A stretch of 64,000 bases of DNA from Caldilineaceae bacterium (GTDB taxonomy: Bacteria > Chloroflexota > Anaerolineae > Caldilineales > Caldilineaceae), in assembly GCA_020846635.1 (NCBI GenBank), contig JADLDO010000023.1, positions 1-64,000 on the forward strand, written 5' to 3'. Under the pieces are notes generated by a model. It saw nothing but the letters and a program-made list of their open reading frames with translations, was not told the origin of the DNA and made no database searches. Each line of letters begins with the position of its first letter. Position 1 is the stretch's first letter. A program made the translations under genes and the position numbers. Of the stretch, positions 24,924 through 34,258 are shown piece by piece.

Positions 24924-26066
24924 ATGATTGACAGCGAGGTACTCGCTCGACAACCGGATCAGAGCGCGAAACCTAGCCCCGCCAAAGAAATCGAGGTCGC
25001 GTCGCAGTGGCAGTTGATCCGCTGGAAATTTATGCGTCACCAAGTGGCAGTGGTGGCACTCTTTATTCTGGCGTTCCTCTACCTGACGGTGATCTTTGCC
25101 GAGTTCATCGCGCCCTATAATCCCACTGCCTATGACGCCAATTACACCCTGGCGCCGCCACAGCGCATCCACTTCTTTGATGATGGGCAGTTTCAACTAC
25201 GGCCCTTTGTCTATGGGCTCACGTCGGAATTTAACACGACGACCTACGCCACCACCTATACCGTTGACGAAACCCAAAAGCATCCCATCTACTTCTTTGT
25301 GCAGGGCGCGCCCTACAAAATGTGGGGGCTCTTTGAAAACGATCTCCATCTCTTTGGTGTGCAAGAGGGGACGATGTTTCTGTTTGGCACGAATGAGAAG
25401 GGGCACGATATGCTCTCGCGTGTCATTCATGGCGGGCGCATATCGCTCTCTGTAGGTCTGGTCGGCATCCTCATCAGTTCGATTATCGGCATCTTCGTGG
25501 GCGGTATCTCCGGCTATTTTGGCGGTACGGTTGATCTGATCATCCAGCGTGTTATTGAGTTCCTGCGCTCGATTCCCACGCTGCCTTTGTGGATGGCGTT
25601 GAGCGTTGCGCTGCCCCCCTCCTGGACAATGGTCGAGAGGTATATGGGCATCATTGCCATTCTTTCGCTGGTAGGCTGGACGGGGCTGGCGCGTGTGGTG
25701 CGTAGCAAATTTATGTCGCTGCGCGAAGAAGAATATGTGATGGCTGGAAAGATCAACGGATCGAACGAGATGCGGCTGATCTTCAAGCATATGCTACCTT
25801 CGTTCTACAGCCATATCATTGCTTCGCTGACCCTTAGCGTGCCCGACATGATTTTGGGGGAAACCGCGTTGAGTTTTATTGGGCTGGGCCTGCAAGAACC
25901 GGCTATCAGTTGGGGGGTGCTGCTCAAAGATGCACAGCACATTCGTGTGCTGGCAAATGCGCCGTGGCTGCTCATCCCCGGCCTCTTTATTGCCGTTACA
26001 ATTCTCTGTTTCAACTTTGTCGGTGATGGTCTGCGCGACGCAGCCGATCCCTATGTCAATATCTAG
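24924..26066 (+). CDS. ABC transporter permease, DppC/OppC type, with extracytoplasmic insertion
   Basis: Second membrane subunit, 380 residues, about 90 more than a typical DppC. After the first membrane segment (VAVVALFILAFLYLTVIFAEFIAPY, near 40-65) a long insertion (about 70-150, with PYKMWGLFENDLHLFGV) precedes FGTNEKGHDMLSRV and the conserved transmembrane core. The EAA loop is EEEYVMAGKINGSNEMRLIFKHMLPS. The insertion lies on the outer face and could contact the large binding protein; it is known in sugar-type Opp homologues. A soluble ~35-residue N-terminus precedes the first segment. Gap to the ATPase gene is 24 bases. Confidence 0.92.
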   Translation: MIDSEVLARQPDQSAKPSPAKEIEVASQWQLIRWKFMRHQVAVVALFILAFLYLTVIFAEFIAPYNPTAYDANYTLAPPQRIHFFDDGQFQLRPFVYGLTSEFNTTTYATTYTVDETQKHPIYFFVQGAPYKMWGLFENDLHLFGVQEGTMFLFGTNEKGHDMLSRVIHGGRISLSVGLVGILISSIIGIFVGGISGYFGGTVDLIIQRVIEFLRSIPTLPLWMALSVALPPSWTMVERYMGIIAILSLVGWTGLARVVRSKFMSLREEEYVMAGKINGSNEMRLIFKHMLPSFYSHIIASLTLSVPDMILGETALSFIGLGLQEPAISWGVLLKDAQHIRVLANAPWLLIPGLFIAVTILCFNFVGDGLRDAADPYVNI

Positions 26067-26090
26067 GTCAATTTCTACCCAGAGCCTGCT

Positions 26091-27086
26091 ATGACTGAAA
26101 ATTCTGCTTTACTCACTGTCCGCAACCTTTCTACACACTTCTTCTCGCGCGAGGGCATCTCGCCTGCCGTGGACGGCGTGAGCTTTGACATTCGCCCAGG
26201 CGAAGCCCTGGGGATTGCGGGAGAGAGCGGATGTGGCAAGAGTGTTACGGCACAGTCGATTATGCGCATCGTCCCGCGCAATGGCCGTATTGTTGACGGT
26301 GAAATCATTCTGGACACAGGTGCAGAGATCGTTGACCTGGTCAAGCTGGACCCGACAGGCACAAGGATCCGGGATATTCGGGGCAAGAATGTCTCGATGG
26401 TCTTTCAAGAGCCGATGAGCGCCTTTAGCATGGTCTACACCATCGGCAACCAGATCACCGAGGTCATTCGCCTGCACCAGCAGTGCGACCAGACGGAAGC
26501 CCGGATACGCGCCATCGACATCCTGCGGCGGGTGGGGATGCCCAACCCGGAACAGAGCATTGATGCCTATCCCTTTGCGTTGAGCGGCGGCATGCGCCAG
26601 CGCGCCATGATCGCGATGGCCCTTGCCTGCCGCCCCAGCCTGTTGATCGCCGACGAGCCGACCACCGCGGTCGATGTCACGATCCAGGCGCAGGTGATTG
26701 AGCTGCTGCGCGACCTGCAAGAAGAATTTGGGATGGCGCTCATGATCATCACCCATGATCTCGCCGTCATTTCTGAGCTGTGTGACCGGGTGATGATTAT
26801 GTATTTGGGTAAGGATGTGGAGAGCGCGCCCGCTGTGGAATTGTTTAGCAACCCCAAGCATCCATATACCATCGGCTTGCTCAATTCTGTGCCGGAGTTG
26901 GGACATGGCAAAGCGCAAATGCTGGAAGCGATTGAGGGGAGCGTGCCCAGCTTGACCGCGCGCCCGTCCGGCTGTCCATTTCACACGCGCTGCCCCAAAT
27001 TTATCCCCAACGTCTGCGATGTAGAGCTTCCTCCACAGGTGGAAGTAGCACCCGACCACTATGTTCGCTGTCATCTCTATGTGTAG
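26091..27086 (+). CDS. ABC transporter ATPase, OppD/DppD type
   Basis: Cytoplasmic ATP-hydrolysing subunit, 331 residues. Walker A GESGCGKS lies at 44-51, the Q-loop in FQEPMSAF, the signature LSGGMRQR at 164-171, Walker [15 protein letters not shown], and the switch His in ITHDLAV. The C-terminal oligopeptide/dipeptide extension ends in the Cys-rich [11 protein letters not shown] motif, which in the family can hold an iron-sulphur cluster. It pairs with the OppF-type ATPase 71 bases downstream. The intervening gap carries imperfect GGTTTAGGGA-like heptamer repeats. Confidence 0.94.
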   Translation: MTENSALLTVRNLSTHFFSREGISPAVDGVSFDIRPGEALGIAGESGCGKSVTAQSIMRIVPRNGRIVDGEIILDTGAEIVDLVKLDPTGTRIRDIRGKNVSMVFQEPMSAFSMVYTIGNQITEVIRLHQQCDQTEARIRAIDILRRVGMPNPEQSIDAYPFALSGGMRQRAMIAMALACRPSLLIADEPTTAVDVTIQAQVIELLRDLQEEFGMALMIITHDLAVISELCDRVMIMYLGKDVESAPAVELFSNPKHPYTIGLLNSVPELGHGKAQMLEAIEGSVPSLTARPSGCPFHTRCPKFIPNVCDVELPPQVEVAPDHYVRCHLYV

Positions 27087-27156
27087 GGTTCAGGATTTAG
27101 GGGCTAAGGTTTAGGGATCAACGTTAGGCCAAAGTGAGGGATGGAATCATAGGCTC

Positions 27157-28257
27157 ATGGAAAACCATGATGTTGTACTTGAAGTAGAGAAGCTCACCAA
27201 GCACTTCCCGATTATCCGCGGGTTCCTGCGCCGGACGGTGGGACAGGTCAAAGCCGTGGATGGCGTCTCCTTCGATGTCCGGCGCGGCGAGACGCTGGCG
27301 CTGGTGGGCGAGAGTGGAAGCGGCAAAACAACCACAGGGCGCTGCATCTTGCGCGCCGTGGAACCCACATCGGGTAAAATCCTCTTTAGCGAGACCCCTG
27401 ATGCGCCCCCTGTGGACATTGCCACGCTCAGCCCGCGCGATCTGCGCTTTATGCAGCGGCACTTGGGCATGATCTTCCAAGACCCTTATTCCTCACTCAA
27501 CCCCCGCCTGACTGTACTTGACATCATCGGCGAGCCTTTTATCACGCGCAATCTCATCCGTAATCATCGCCAGCTTGAGGATCGGGTCGCTGAGCTGCTG
27601 CACAGCGTGCGCCTCGACCCTGCGTACATGCGCCGCTATCCCCATGCGTTCAGCGGTGGACAGCGGCAGCGCATTGCCATTGCCCGCGCCCTGGCGTTAA
27701 ATCCTCCCTTTATTGTGGCCGATGAACCTGTATCGGCGTTGGATGTGTCGGTGCAGGCGCAGATTCTACGCCTGCTGAAGGAGTTGCAGACAGAACGGCA
27801 GCTTGCCTATCTCTTTATCACGCACAATCTGGCGGTTGTCGAGTATATCAGCGACCGTGTGGCTGTGATGTATGTAGGCAATATCGTCGAGCTTGGCGAC
27901 ACCCCCAACATCTTCGCCCGCCCGCGCCATCCCTATACCGAGGCGCTGCTGTCGGCTGTGCCTGTGATTGAGAAGAGTGGCGACAAGAAAAGGGAACACA
28001 TTGTCCTGACAGGAGACGTGGCTGACCCCGCCAAAGTGCCAAGTGGCTGTCACTTTCACCCGCGCTGCCCGCATGTCGCCGCCATCTGCCGCGAGCAAGC
28101 ACCGCCTTTCATCAACGTGGCCGGGCCAGGCGAATCACCCCACTTCTCACGCTGTCACTTTGCACAGGAGCTTACCCTGCGCGGCGTTGTCAAAAAAGAG
28201 GCAGCGATAGGCGCAGAAGCAATCAATGCACTCCCGACAGAAGGGGATCTGACTTGA
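27157..28257 (+). CDS. ABC transporter ATPase, OppF/DppF type
   Basis: Second ATPase, 366 residues. Walker A GESGSGKT at 51-58, signature FSGGQRQR from residue 165, Walker B FIVADEPVSALDVS, switch His in ITHNLAV, and the C-terminal GCHFHPRCPHVAAICREQAPPF cluster motif. Longer than E. coli OppF at the C-terminus, with a poorly conserved tail of about 25 residues. Together with 26091-27086 it completes the system; because a second importer at 58876-62571 lacks ATPase genes, these two subunits might serve both, which is inference. Confidence 0.94.
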   Translation: MENHDVVLEVEKLTKHFPIIRGFLRRTVGQVKAVDGVSFDVRRGETLALVGESGSGKTTTGRCILRAVEPTSGKILFSETPDAPPVDIATLSPRDLRFMQRHLGMIFQDPYSSLNPRLTVLDIIGEPFITRNLIRNHRQLEDRVAELLHSVRLDPAYMRRYPHAFSGGQRQRIAIARALALNPPFIVADEPVSALDVSVQAQILRLLKELQTERQLAYLFITHNLAVVEYISDRVAVMYVGNIVELGDTPNIFARPRHPYTEALLSAVPVIEKSGDKKREHIVLTGDVADPAKVPSGCHFHPRCPHVAAICREQAPPFINVAGPGESPHFSRCHFAQELTLRGVVKKEAAIGAEAINALPTEGDLT

Positions 28258-28404
28258 TTGTAGAACATCAATCAACAGAATCATCAGGAGGTGAAGATGG
28301 CGTACCGGCAGTGAAATAGGTGTGACCAGTGGTGACCCGTGATAAAACGCTCAATGACCACCTTTCGCAGAGAATTTTCGCTGAAGATTTCTGAGGAGAA
28401 CCCA

Positions 28405-30546
28405 ATGAAACAACGATACCGTCTATTCAGTCTGCTTTCAATCCTACTCGTCATGGCGCTGTTCGTGGGCGCGTGTGGATCGCCGCCGAGCGATCTGCCG
28501 GTTGACGACGCTCCCGCGGCTGAAGCTCCTGCTGCCGAAGCGCCCGCGGCGGATGCGCCTGCCGCCGATGCCCCTGCTGCTGAGGCGAGTGACGCCGAAG
28601 CCGCGAGCGGGCCTCTCCTGGCTGATCTCCCCGCCGGCCCAGGCGAGCGCGAGACACAGCAGGAGGTCTATAACTCGCCCGCTGATTATGAGGCTGCCAC
28701 CGGCAACGCAATCAGCGAATATCACGAAGCGCCTGTGCTGACTGCATTGGTCGAGGCAGGTGAGCTGCCCGCTGTGGAAGAGCGTCTGCCCGCCGAACCC
28801 GTCGTCATTAAGCCCGAAGAGACGATTGGCAAATATGGCGGCTTCGTGACCGGGCCCATCGAAGGCCAGAACATGGCCTCTCCCACCATGTTCAATTACT
28901 GGCGCATTGATCCGCTGACGACCTTCTCGCCCGATGGCTCTGAAATCATTCCGAACCTGGCAAAAGGCTGGGAAATTTCGGAAGACAATCAGACCATCAC
29001 CATCTTCCTGCGCGAAGGGGTCAAGTGGAGTGACGGTGAGCCTTACACCGCAGATGACATCCTTTTCTGGTGGAATTCCATCATCCTCAACGACGAACTC
29101 ACGCCCAGTAAGCCGACCGTCCTGACCCGTGGCGGCGAATTGGCCGAAGTGACCAAAGTCGACGATTACACCGTTCAATTCACCTTTAGCGCGCCCTATG
29201 CACTCTTCGTCACCTACTTAGGCAGTTGGGGTGGCCCGCGCGAAGATCCGATGGCGATGCCGGAACACTATCTTTCGCAGTTTCATCCTGATTTCGTCGA
29301 CATGGCCGAGATTGAAAGTCTGATGGAAGCGGACGGCTTCGATAGCTGGGTGGACTTCTTCCAGCACATGATCGACCGTCACAACCCGGACAAGCCCACC
29401 CTCTCTGCTTGGATTCCGAACGAATGGCCCCCACAGCCAATCCAGACCTATCGCCGCAATCCCTACTACTGGAAGGTCGATACCGAGGGCAACCAGCTTC
29501 CCTATATTGACGAGTTGCGCGCAACGCGCGTGGCTGACACTGAGGCGCAGCTTCTCAAGACCATTGCCGGTGAACTGGACTGGAGCAGCCTCGGCTTTAA
29601 TGGTGGCGTTGCCAATATGCCGCTCATCTTGGAGAATCAGGAGAAGGGCGACTACCGTTTGGTCTATGGCACCTGGATGCCAAACTCCTTCTCCAACATT
29701 ATGTTCAACTTCAACCATCCAGACGAGGCGCGCAAGGAGTTGTATAACGATGTGCGCTTCCGCCAGGCGCTTTCAGTGGCAATCAACCGTGATGAGTTGA
29801 TCAAGCTGGTTTGGAAGGGCGCTGTCTTTGCCTCACAGGTCGCGCCGCTCTATGGCCCGCCCTATCATGGCGAGTCGGAGCTGTTCCAGTCCTACGCCCA
29901 GTTTGACCCTGAACTTGCCAACCAACTGCTGGACGAAATTGGCCTGACCGAACACGACGGCGAAGGCTATCGCCTGGGCCTGGATGGCGAACCATTGCTG
30001 CTGGTGATCGCTGCGAATTCCGCCTGGCCGCCGGAGACGCCCGCGGTGATGGAAATTATCCGCGGCTATTGGGAAGAAGTCGGCATCCGCGCCACTGTGC
30101 AGCCGGAAGCGGGTGAACTGTGGACCGCGCGCCACAATGGCGGCGAGCATGACCTCTCTGCACGCGGCGCTCACTTTGGCGGTGGCCCTGTCCACCCGAC
30201 GCTCAATGGTAACACTTTTGCCCTGGGCGGCTGGCAGTGGGCCCCGGAGTGGGCCTTGTGGCTGGATACCGATGGCGAACAGGGTGTTGAGCCGCCGGAT
30301 GATGTCAAGCGCATCCGTGAACTGCGCGAACTGATCCTGGGTGAGCCTGACGAGGCCAAGCGCGTCGAGATGATCAACGAAGTCTTTGAGATCCATATGG
30401 CGAATCTCTGGTCGATTGGCCTTGTTGTGGACGACCCCAAGATCAACCAACAGACCATCGTCAAGAACCGCGTACGCAACGTGCCGACCTGGACGCAGGG
30501 AGAGTGGTATCCAAGCCTGCCTGAATCCTGGTTTATCAACGAATAA
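28405..30546 (+). CDS. ABC transporter substrate-binding lipoprotein (SBP_bac_5), large
   Basis: Extracytoplasmic solute receptor, 713 residues, larger than peptide-binding DppA/OppA (~540). I chose ATG 28405: GAGGAG lies just before it and the product begins with a lipoprotein signal (hydrophobic core SILLVMALFVGAC, lipid Cys24). A Pro/Ala/Glu-rich linker (repeated APAAEAPAADAP-type units, about 33-65) holds the receptor away from the membrane. The core carries the family motif WEISEDNQTITIFLREGVKWSDGEPYTADDILF and NPYYWKVDTEGNQLPYIDEL. Length and neighbours suggest an oligosaccharide. A hairpin terminator follows 27 bases after the stop. Confidence 0.92.
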   Translation: MKQRYRLFSLLSILLVMALFVGACGSPPSDLPVDDAPAAEAPAAEAPAADAPAADAPAAEASDAEAASGPLLADLPAGPGERETQQEVYNSPADYEAATGNAISEYHEAPVLTALVEAGELPAVEERLPAEPVVIKPEETIGKYGGFVTGPIEGQNMASPTMFNYWRIDPLTTFSPDGSEIIPNLAKGWEISEDNQTITIFLREGVKWSDGEPYTADDILFWWNSIILNDELTPSKPTVLTRGGELAEVTKVDDYTVQFTFSAPYALFVTYLGSWGGPREDPMAMPEHYLSQFHPDFVDMAEIESLMEADGFDSWVDFFQHMIDRHNPDKPTLSAWIPNEWPPQPIQTYRRNPYYWKVDTEGNQLPYIDELRATRVADTEAQLLKTIAGELDWSSLGFNGGVANMPLILENQEKGDYRLVYGTWMPNSFSNIMFNFNHPDEARKELYNDVRFRQALSVAINRDELIKLVWKGAVFASQVAPLYGPPYHGESELFQSYAQFDPELANQLLDEIGLTEHDGEGYRLGLDGEPLLLVIAANSAWPPETPAVMEIIRGYWEEVGIRATVQPEAGELWTARHNGGEHDLSARGAHFGGGPVHPTLNGNTFALGGWQWAPEWALWLDTDGEQGVEPPDDVKRIRELRELILGEPDEAKRVEMINEVFEIHMANLWSIGLVVDDPKINQQTIVKNRVRNVPTWTQGEWYPSLPESWFINE

Positions 30547-30572
30547 GCGACGCGAGTAACGTGTCCTGTACC

Positions 30573-30606
30573 ACCCTCCCAGAAGCTTCAAAGCTTCCGG
30601 GAGGGT
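30573..30606 (+). terminator. Hairpin terminator after the ABC operon
   Basis: ACCCTCCC and GGGAGGGT form an 8-bp outer stem; after one mismatch, GAAGCTT and AAGCTTC form a 7-bp inner stem with a 2-nt centre. A short TT-A run follows. The same hairpin design recurs at 39140, 49452 and 60538. Confidence 0.75.
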
Positions 30607-30717
30607 TAAAGAGTGTGTAAATGTAAATAGGTGAACCAGAGAGCGGCTTTCTTGAGGAGGGCCGCTCTCTGGTTTATCAGCCAAAGAAAACTATCCAGGC
30701 TTCCACAGGAGAACCCC

Positions 30718-31914
30718 ATGCAATCCTCTACAGCCGTGATCATCGGCGGCGGCGTGATTGGCCTGAGCGCGGCCTATCACTTGGCGCATATGCGTTTTGG
30801 CAAGATTACCCTGCTGGACAAAGGGCCGGTTGGCGATGGCTCCAGCAGCCGCGCCGCGGGGATTATCACCGGCCTGCTGTGGAGTGAAACGGGTGTGCTT
30901 GCCCGCAAGCGTAGCCTGGAACTCTTTCGCGAGCTTTCGGATGAACTGCCCGGCTACCGCTTTCAGGACGTGGGCTGTCTCAATCTCTTTGACCCCGTAT
31001 CCTGGGTAGAGCGCCAACAGCTACTGCCTCTCTACGATCGCTTGGACGCGCCTTATGAGATTTTGAATGCCGCCGAAATTCACGCCCGCTGGCCCGAATT
31101 GACACCTGCCGAGGAGATCGTGGGGCTACTCGATCCGCTGGGCGGCTACAGCGAGCCGGATGAGTACGTGCCTGCGCTGGCGCAGCGCGTCCGTGAATTG
31201 GGGGTCGAGATTGTCGAAGGGCAGCAGGTGCAGGGCTTTATCGAAGCGCAAGGGCGAGTGGTGGGGGTGCAGAGCGCGAGCAGCATGTGGCAAGCGGATG
31301 TGGTGATCTGCACAGTCCATGCGTGGATGCTCAAGCTGTTGGGGACGCTACGTTGGCAAGTGCCTGTGAAGAGTTTTGTCCACCAGCGTTATCTTACAAC
31401 GCCGTTTTCTGCGCCTGTGCATCTTCCCGCGGTCAATGCCAATCCTCAAAATGGCTATATTCGTCCGGCGCTTGGCAATCGCGTCCTGGCAGGTGGCGAG
31501 ACAGCCTGGCGTGAGGAATTCCCTGTGCCTTCACTTGACTTTCGTATGTCTGCTCTCACCGCGCCTGGTGAGGTGAAAGAGATGCTGACGAGGGAGATGA
31601 CACCGCTCTTGCCGCGCCTTCGCCAGAGCAGATGGGAGAGTGAGCGGGTGGGGCTGATCGCCTTTTCGGTCGATGGCGAACCCGTTTTAGGGCCGGTCGA
31701 AGCATTCCCCGGTCTCTATGTGGGGTGTGGTTTCCATTCGGGCGGCTTTGCCTATAATCCCGTCGCCGGTCTGCTGCTCGCTGAGTACGCAGCGCAAGGG
31801 CAAACGAGTATCGATGTCTCTGCGTTTTCGCCCCAGCGCTTTGCATCCGCTGATGTAAAGAATTATCTGGCATCTACCGTTACGCAAGAGAACGCGGTGC
31901 GACGACGGCACTAG
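30718..31914 (+). CDS. FAD-dependent oxidoreductase, DAO family
   Basis: Cytoplasmic flavoenzyme of 398 residues in the D-amino acid oxidase/glycine oxidase/sarcosine oxidase-like family. FAD-binding GGGVIGLSAAYHLA follows the first residues; later motifs are SSSRAAGIITG, a substrate-domain stretch and the C-terminal FAD contact GLYVGCGFHSGGFAYNPVAGLLLAEY. ATG 30718 is chosen because AGGAG lies eight bases upstream; an ATG at 30631 would add an unrelated leader. It lies after the ABC-operon terminator, so it may have its own promoter or rely on readthrough. Likely substrates are amino or amine compounds, but this is not resolvable. Confidence 0.87.
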   Translation: MQSSTAVIIGGGVIGLSAAYHLAHMRFGKITLLDKGPVGDGSSSRAAGIITGLLWSETGVLARKRSLELFRELSDELPGYRFQDVGCLNLFDPVSWVERQQLLPLYDRLDAPYEILNAAEIHARWPELTPAEEIVGLLDPLGGYSEPDEYVPALAQRVRELGVEIVEGQQVQGFIEAQGRVVGVQSASSMWQADVVICTVHAWMLKLLGTLRWQVPVKSFVHQRYLTTPFSAPVHLPAVNANPQNGYIRPALGNRVLAGGETAWREEFPVPSLDFRMSALTAPGEVKEMLTREMTPLLPRLRQSRWESERVGLIAFSVDGEPVLGPVEAFPGLYVGCGFHSGGFAYNPVAGLLLAEYAAQGQTSIDVSAFSPQRFASADVKNYLASTVTQENAVRRRH

Positions 31915-32024
31915 CGCGCGTAGAAGCCCCAACCTATGCAAATATACCTATAGAAATGTACCCATGAGTTCGCTTGGCCCATTGTGCTAAAATGGAGCTG
32001 CTATGCAGTTTGAATGGAGGCTTT

Positions 32025-32222
32025 ATGAAGAAGGTTGATGAAAATGCCGATGAACTTCGTCCTGAGTACCAGCGCGAGGATTTTGGTCAGATGGTGCGAG
32101 GCAAATACGTTGAGCGAATGAGGGAATCTTCCCAATCTTTAAGCGAGCCAAATTCAGGAGTACCCCATGCAGCAGGTGACGATCTATCGGGAGCCGGGAC
32201 GCTATGCGGGTTGGCCTGCTAA
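32025..32222 (+). CDS. Small protein, antitoxin-like N-terminus, overlapping the next gene
   Basis: 65-codon frame with an excellent ribosome binding site (ATGGAGG, four bases before the ATG). The N-terminus (MKKVDENADELRPEYQ...MVRGKYVERM) resembles short PEYDFS/RGKY-type proteins that often sit beside small toxins. The C-terminal part (from about residue 48) is read from bases that also encode the start of the sialidase-like protein in another frame, so the reading frame may be truncated or decayed. No partner toxin is seen. I rate the start as real and the function as unknown. Confidence 0.45.
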   Translation: MKKVDENADELRPEYQREDFGQMVRGKYVERMRESSQSLSEPNSGVPHAAGDDLSGAGTLCGLAC

Positions 32223-33273
32223 CTATGGCATCTGGTCGTGGGGGCAGGAGGTGGTGGTGGGCTATGTGGTGGGACATTTTCAACAGAACGGCACCTTCCA
32301 TGCCCGCGACATGAGCCGCCCCTTTCTCATCTACCAATCGCGCAGCCTGGACGGTGGCAAGCGTTGGGATGTGCAGCCCTTCCCCGGCAAGACCCCCGGC
32401 GGGCGCGGCTTGTCTGCCGATGAACACATGAACGAGGAACTATGGGTGGCGAATCATTTAGATGGGCCAGAGGGGCCACAACCTTCGCCGGGCAACATAG
32501 ATTTCGGCCATCCCGACTTTGCCCTCATGTGCGCCCGCAGCAATCTCCACGCCGGTTCTCGCTCTTGGTTTTATGTTTCCACTGACCGCTGTCGCACTTG
32601 GCAAGGCCCCTATGACCTGCCCATGTCGCAGTTGTTGCCGAGTGGCGAACCGGGGATTGCGGCGCGTACTGATTATCTTGTGGATGACCGTCACACCTGC
32701 ACACTGTTTCTGACCGCGGTCAAAAGCAATGGGCGTGAAGGCAGCGTTTTTTGCGCCCGCACCCACGATGACGGCAAGAATTTCGACTTTGTCTCCTGGG
32801 TGACGCCGGAGCCGGAGGGCTACACGATTATGCCCGCCGGGCTGCGCCTCTCACCATCGCGCTTGCTCTGCGCTGTGCGTTGCAGCGACCCACGCAGCGG
32901 CGCGGCGCGCCCACTTTGCTGGCTCGATCTCTACGCTTCGCAGGACAACGGGGCTACCTGGCACTTCTTCAACCGGCCTGTACCCGATGCGGGCGCGGGC
33001 GGTAATCCACCGACGCTGACACAGTTGCAGGATGGACGGCTGCTCATCACCTACGGCTTTCGCAACCAACCTTTTGCCATTCTTGCCATCCTGAGCGAGG
33101 ACGCTGGCGCAACCTGGAGCGCGCCGGTCACGCTGCGTCAAGGCGCGGGCAACCATGACATCGGCTATCCACGCACAACCCAACTGCAAGACGGAACCGT
33201 GGTCACGGCCTATTACTGGAACGATTCTGCCGACGGTGAACGCTATATCGCCGCAACGCTCTGGAAGCCGTAG
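32167..33273 (+). CDS. Sialidase/BNR-repeat family protein
   Basis: 368 residues with repeated Asp-box units: SRSLDGGKRWDV, STDRCRTWQGPY, ASQDNGATWHFF and SEDAGATWSAPV, typical of six-bladed sialidase-like propellers, and a conserved end region (QLQDGTVVTAYYW). AGGAG sits seven bases before the ATG. No signal peptide, so it appears intracellular. Catalytic Arg/Tyr/Asp residues of true sialidases cannot be assigned with confidence, so it could be a glycoside hydrolase or a glycan-binding protein. Its place after the importer and oxidoreductase suggests action on imported glycans. Confidence 0.75.
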   Translation: MQQVTIYREPGRYAGWPANYGIWSWGQEVVVGYVVGHFQQNGTFHARDMSRPFLIYQSRSLDGGKRWDVQPFPGKTPGGRGLSADEHMNEELWVANHLDGPEGPQPSPGNIDFGHPDFALMCARSNLHAGSRSWFYVSTDRCRTWQGPYDLPMSQLLPSGEPGIAARTDYLVDDRHTCTLFLTAVKSNGREGSVFCARTHDDGKNFDFVSWVTPEPEGYTIMPAGLRLSPSRLLCAVRCSDPRSGAARPLCWLDLYASQDNGATWHFFNRPVPDAGAGGNPPTLTQLQDGRLLITYGFRNQPFAILAILSEDAGATWSAPVTLRQGAGNHDIGYPRTTQLQDGTVVTAYYWNDSADGERYIAATLWKP

Positions 33274-33392
33274 CCCGCATTGTCCAATGTCTTGGAGAGG
33301 CGAGCAGTGGTCGCGATTTTGCCAGCTTCTTGGGAGGCAATTCCAACATTAATACCCAGACGATTCTTAACCTTCTATTTTTGGTTTGAAGG

Positions 33393-33421
33393 TTGACAGG
33401 ATAGCATATATGTTCTATGAT
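33393..33421 (+). promoter_or_regulatory. Strong sigma-70-type promoter
   Basis: TTGACA (33393-33398), exactly 17 bases, then TATGAT (33416-33421): 6/6 and 5/6 matches to the consensus. It lies about 75 bases before the VOC-protein ATG, which has AAGGAG just upstream. This is the clearest promoter in the window. Confidence 0.7.
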
Positions 33422-33499
33422 GGGGAGGTTGTGGAGAATACCTATATCAAGATGCCCCGATAATCGCCTACCATCATACCATCTGCTAAGGAGTTATAC

Positions 33500-33910
33500 A
33501 TGCAATCCAAACTCGGCCACCTGCAACTGAATGTGCAGCCAGGCAATGTAGCCTTCTATAAGGAGTTGTTCACTTTTATGGGCTGGCAAGTCATTGCCGA
33601 GAGCGAAGGCTTCCTCGGGCTAGCCGATACCAATGGAACAAGCCTGTGGTGCATCAGCGAGGTGAAAGAGGTCAGCAATGACTACGACGGGCCAGGCGTA
33701 AACCACCTCGGTATCGACGTGAGCGCGCAAGCCGATGTGGACGCTGTATCGAAATATCTAACAGAGCGTGGTGTATCTCTGCTTTTCGAGACACCGCGAC
33801 ACCGTCCCGACTTTAGCGGCGAGGGCGACGGAACCTACTATCAGGTCATGTTTGAGACACCCGATCGCATCCTGCTGGAAATTGTCTACACTGGCCCAAA
33901 GACTGCATAG
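33500..33910 (+). CDS. VOC (glyoxalase/bleomycin-resistance) family protein
   Basis: 136-residue single-module vicinal-oxygen-chelate protein. It has LGHLQLNVQPGNVAFYKELFTFMGWQVI at the start, GVNHLGIDV in the middle and a C-terminal YYQVMFETPDRILLEIV with the metal-binding Glu of the family. Members include glyoxalase, dioxygenases and binding proteins; nothing here fixes which. It has its own strong promoter, so it is expressed independently of the genes upstream. Confidence 0.85.
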   Translation: MQSKLGHLQLNVQPGNVAFYKELFTFMGWQVIAESEGFLGLADTNGTSLWCISEVKEVSNDYDGPGVNHLGIDVSAQADVDAVSKYLTERGVSLLFETPRHRPDFSGEGDGTYYQVMFETPDRILLEIVYTGPKTA

Positions 33911-34258
33911 AGAAGGGATGAGGGATGAATTATGAAGGATGAATTGGAGAAACCGGCTCATCCCTTAACCTTCATCCCTCATCCCTCTCTTTCATCCTTT
34001 CTTAGCTGATTCTAATCTTTTTTGGATAGGTTCCTACATTAATCTTTTCCTTCCCCAGCGACCATACCCTCACCCTCGTAGTTAGCCCCAATGTAGTCAT
34101 GAACGCGTTTAGTTGCTTTGTGAACCCTCTCTGAAAAGGTATTCCGTTTTAAGCCCAGCAGCCACCACGCCCACCCTTTGACATCTCTGTTGGGAATCGT
34201 GAGCGCACGATAGAAGTCGTGCGACTCAAGAAACCATTCCAAAAGGGGAGAACCACCG
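33911..34258. other. Intergenic region with heptamer repeats and a 16-bp inverted repeat
   Basis: 348 bases before the dienelactone-hydrolase gene. From 33914 a run of GGGATGA-like heptamers is mirrored at 33971-33986 by TCATCCC heptamers, so AGGGATGAGGGATGAA and its complement can pair (16 bp). The rest (34030-34258) holds a minus-strand frame with no ribosome binding site, which I do not accept as a gene. The hairpin could end transcription of the VOC gene. Confidence 0.5.
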
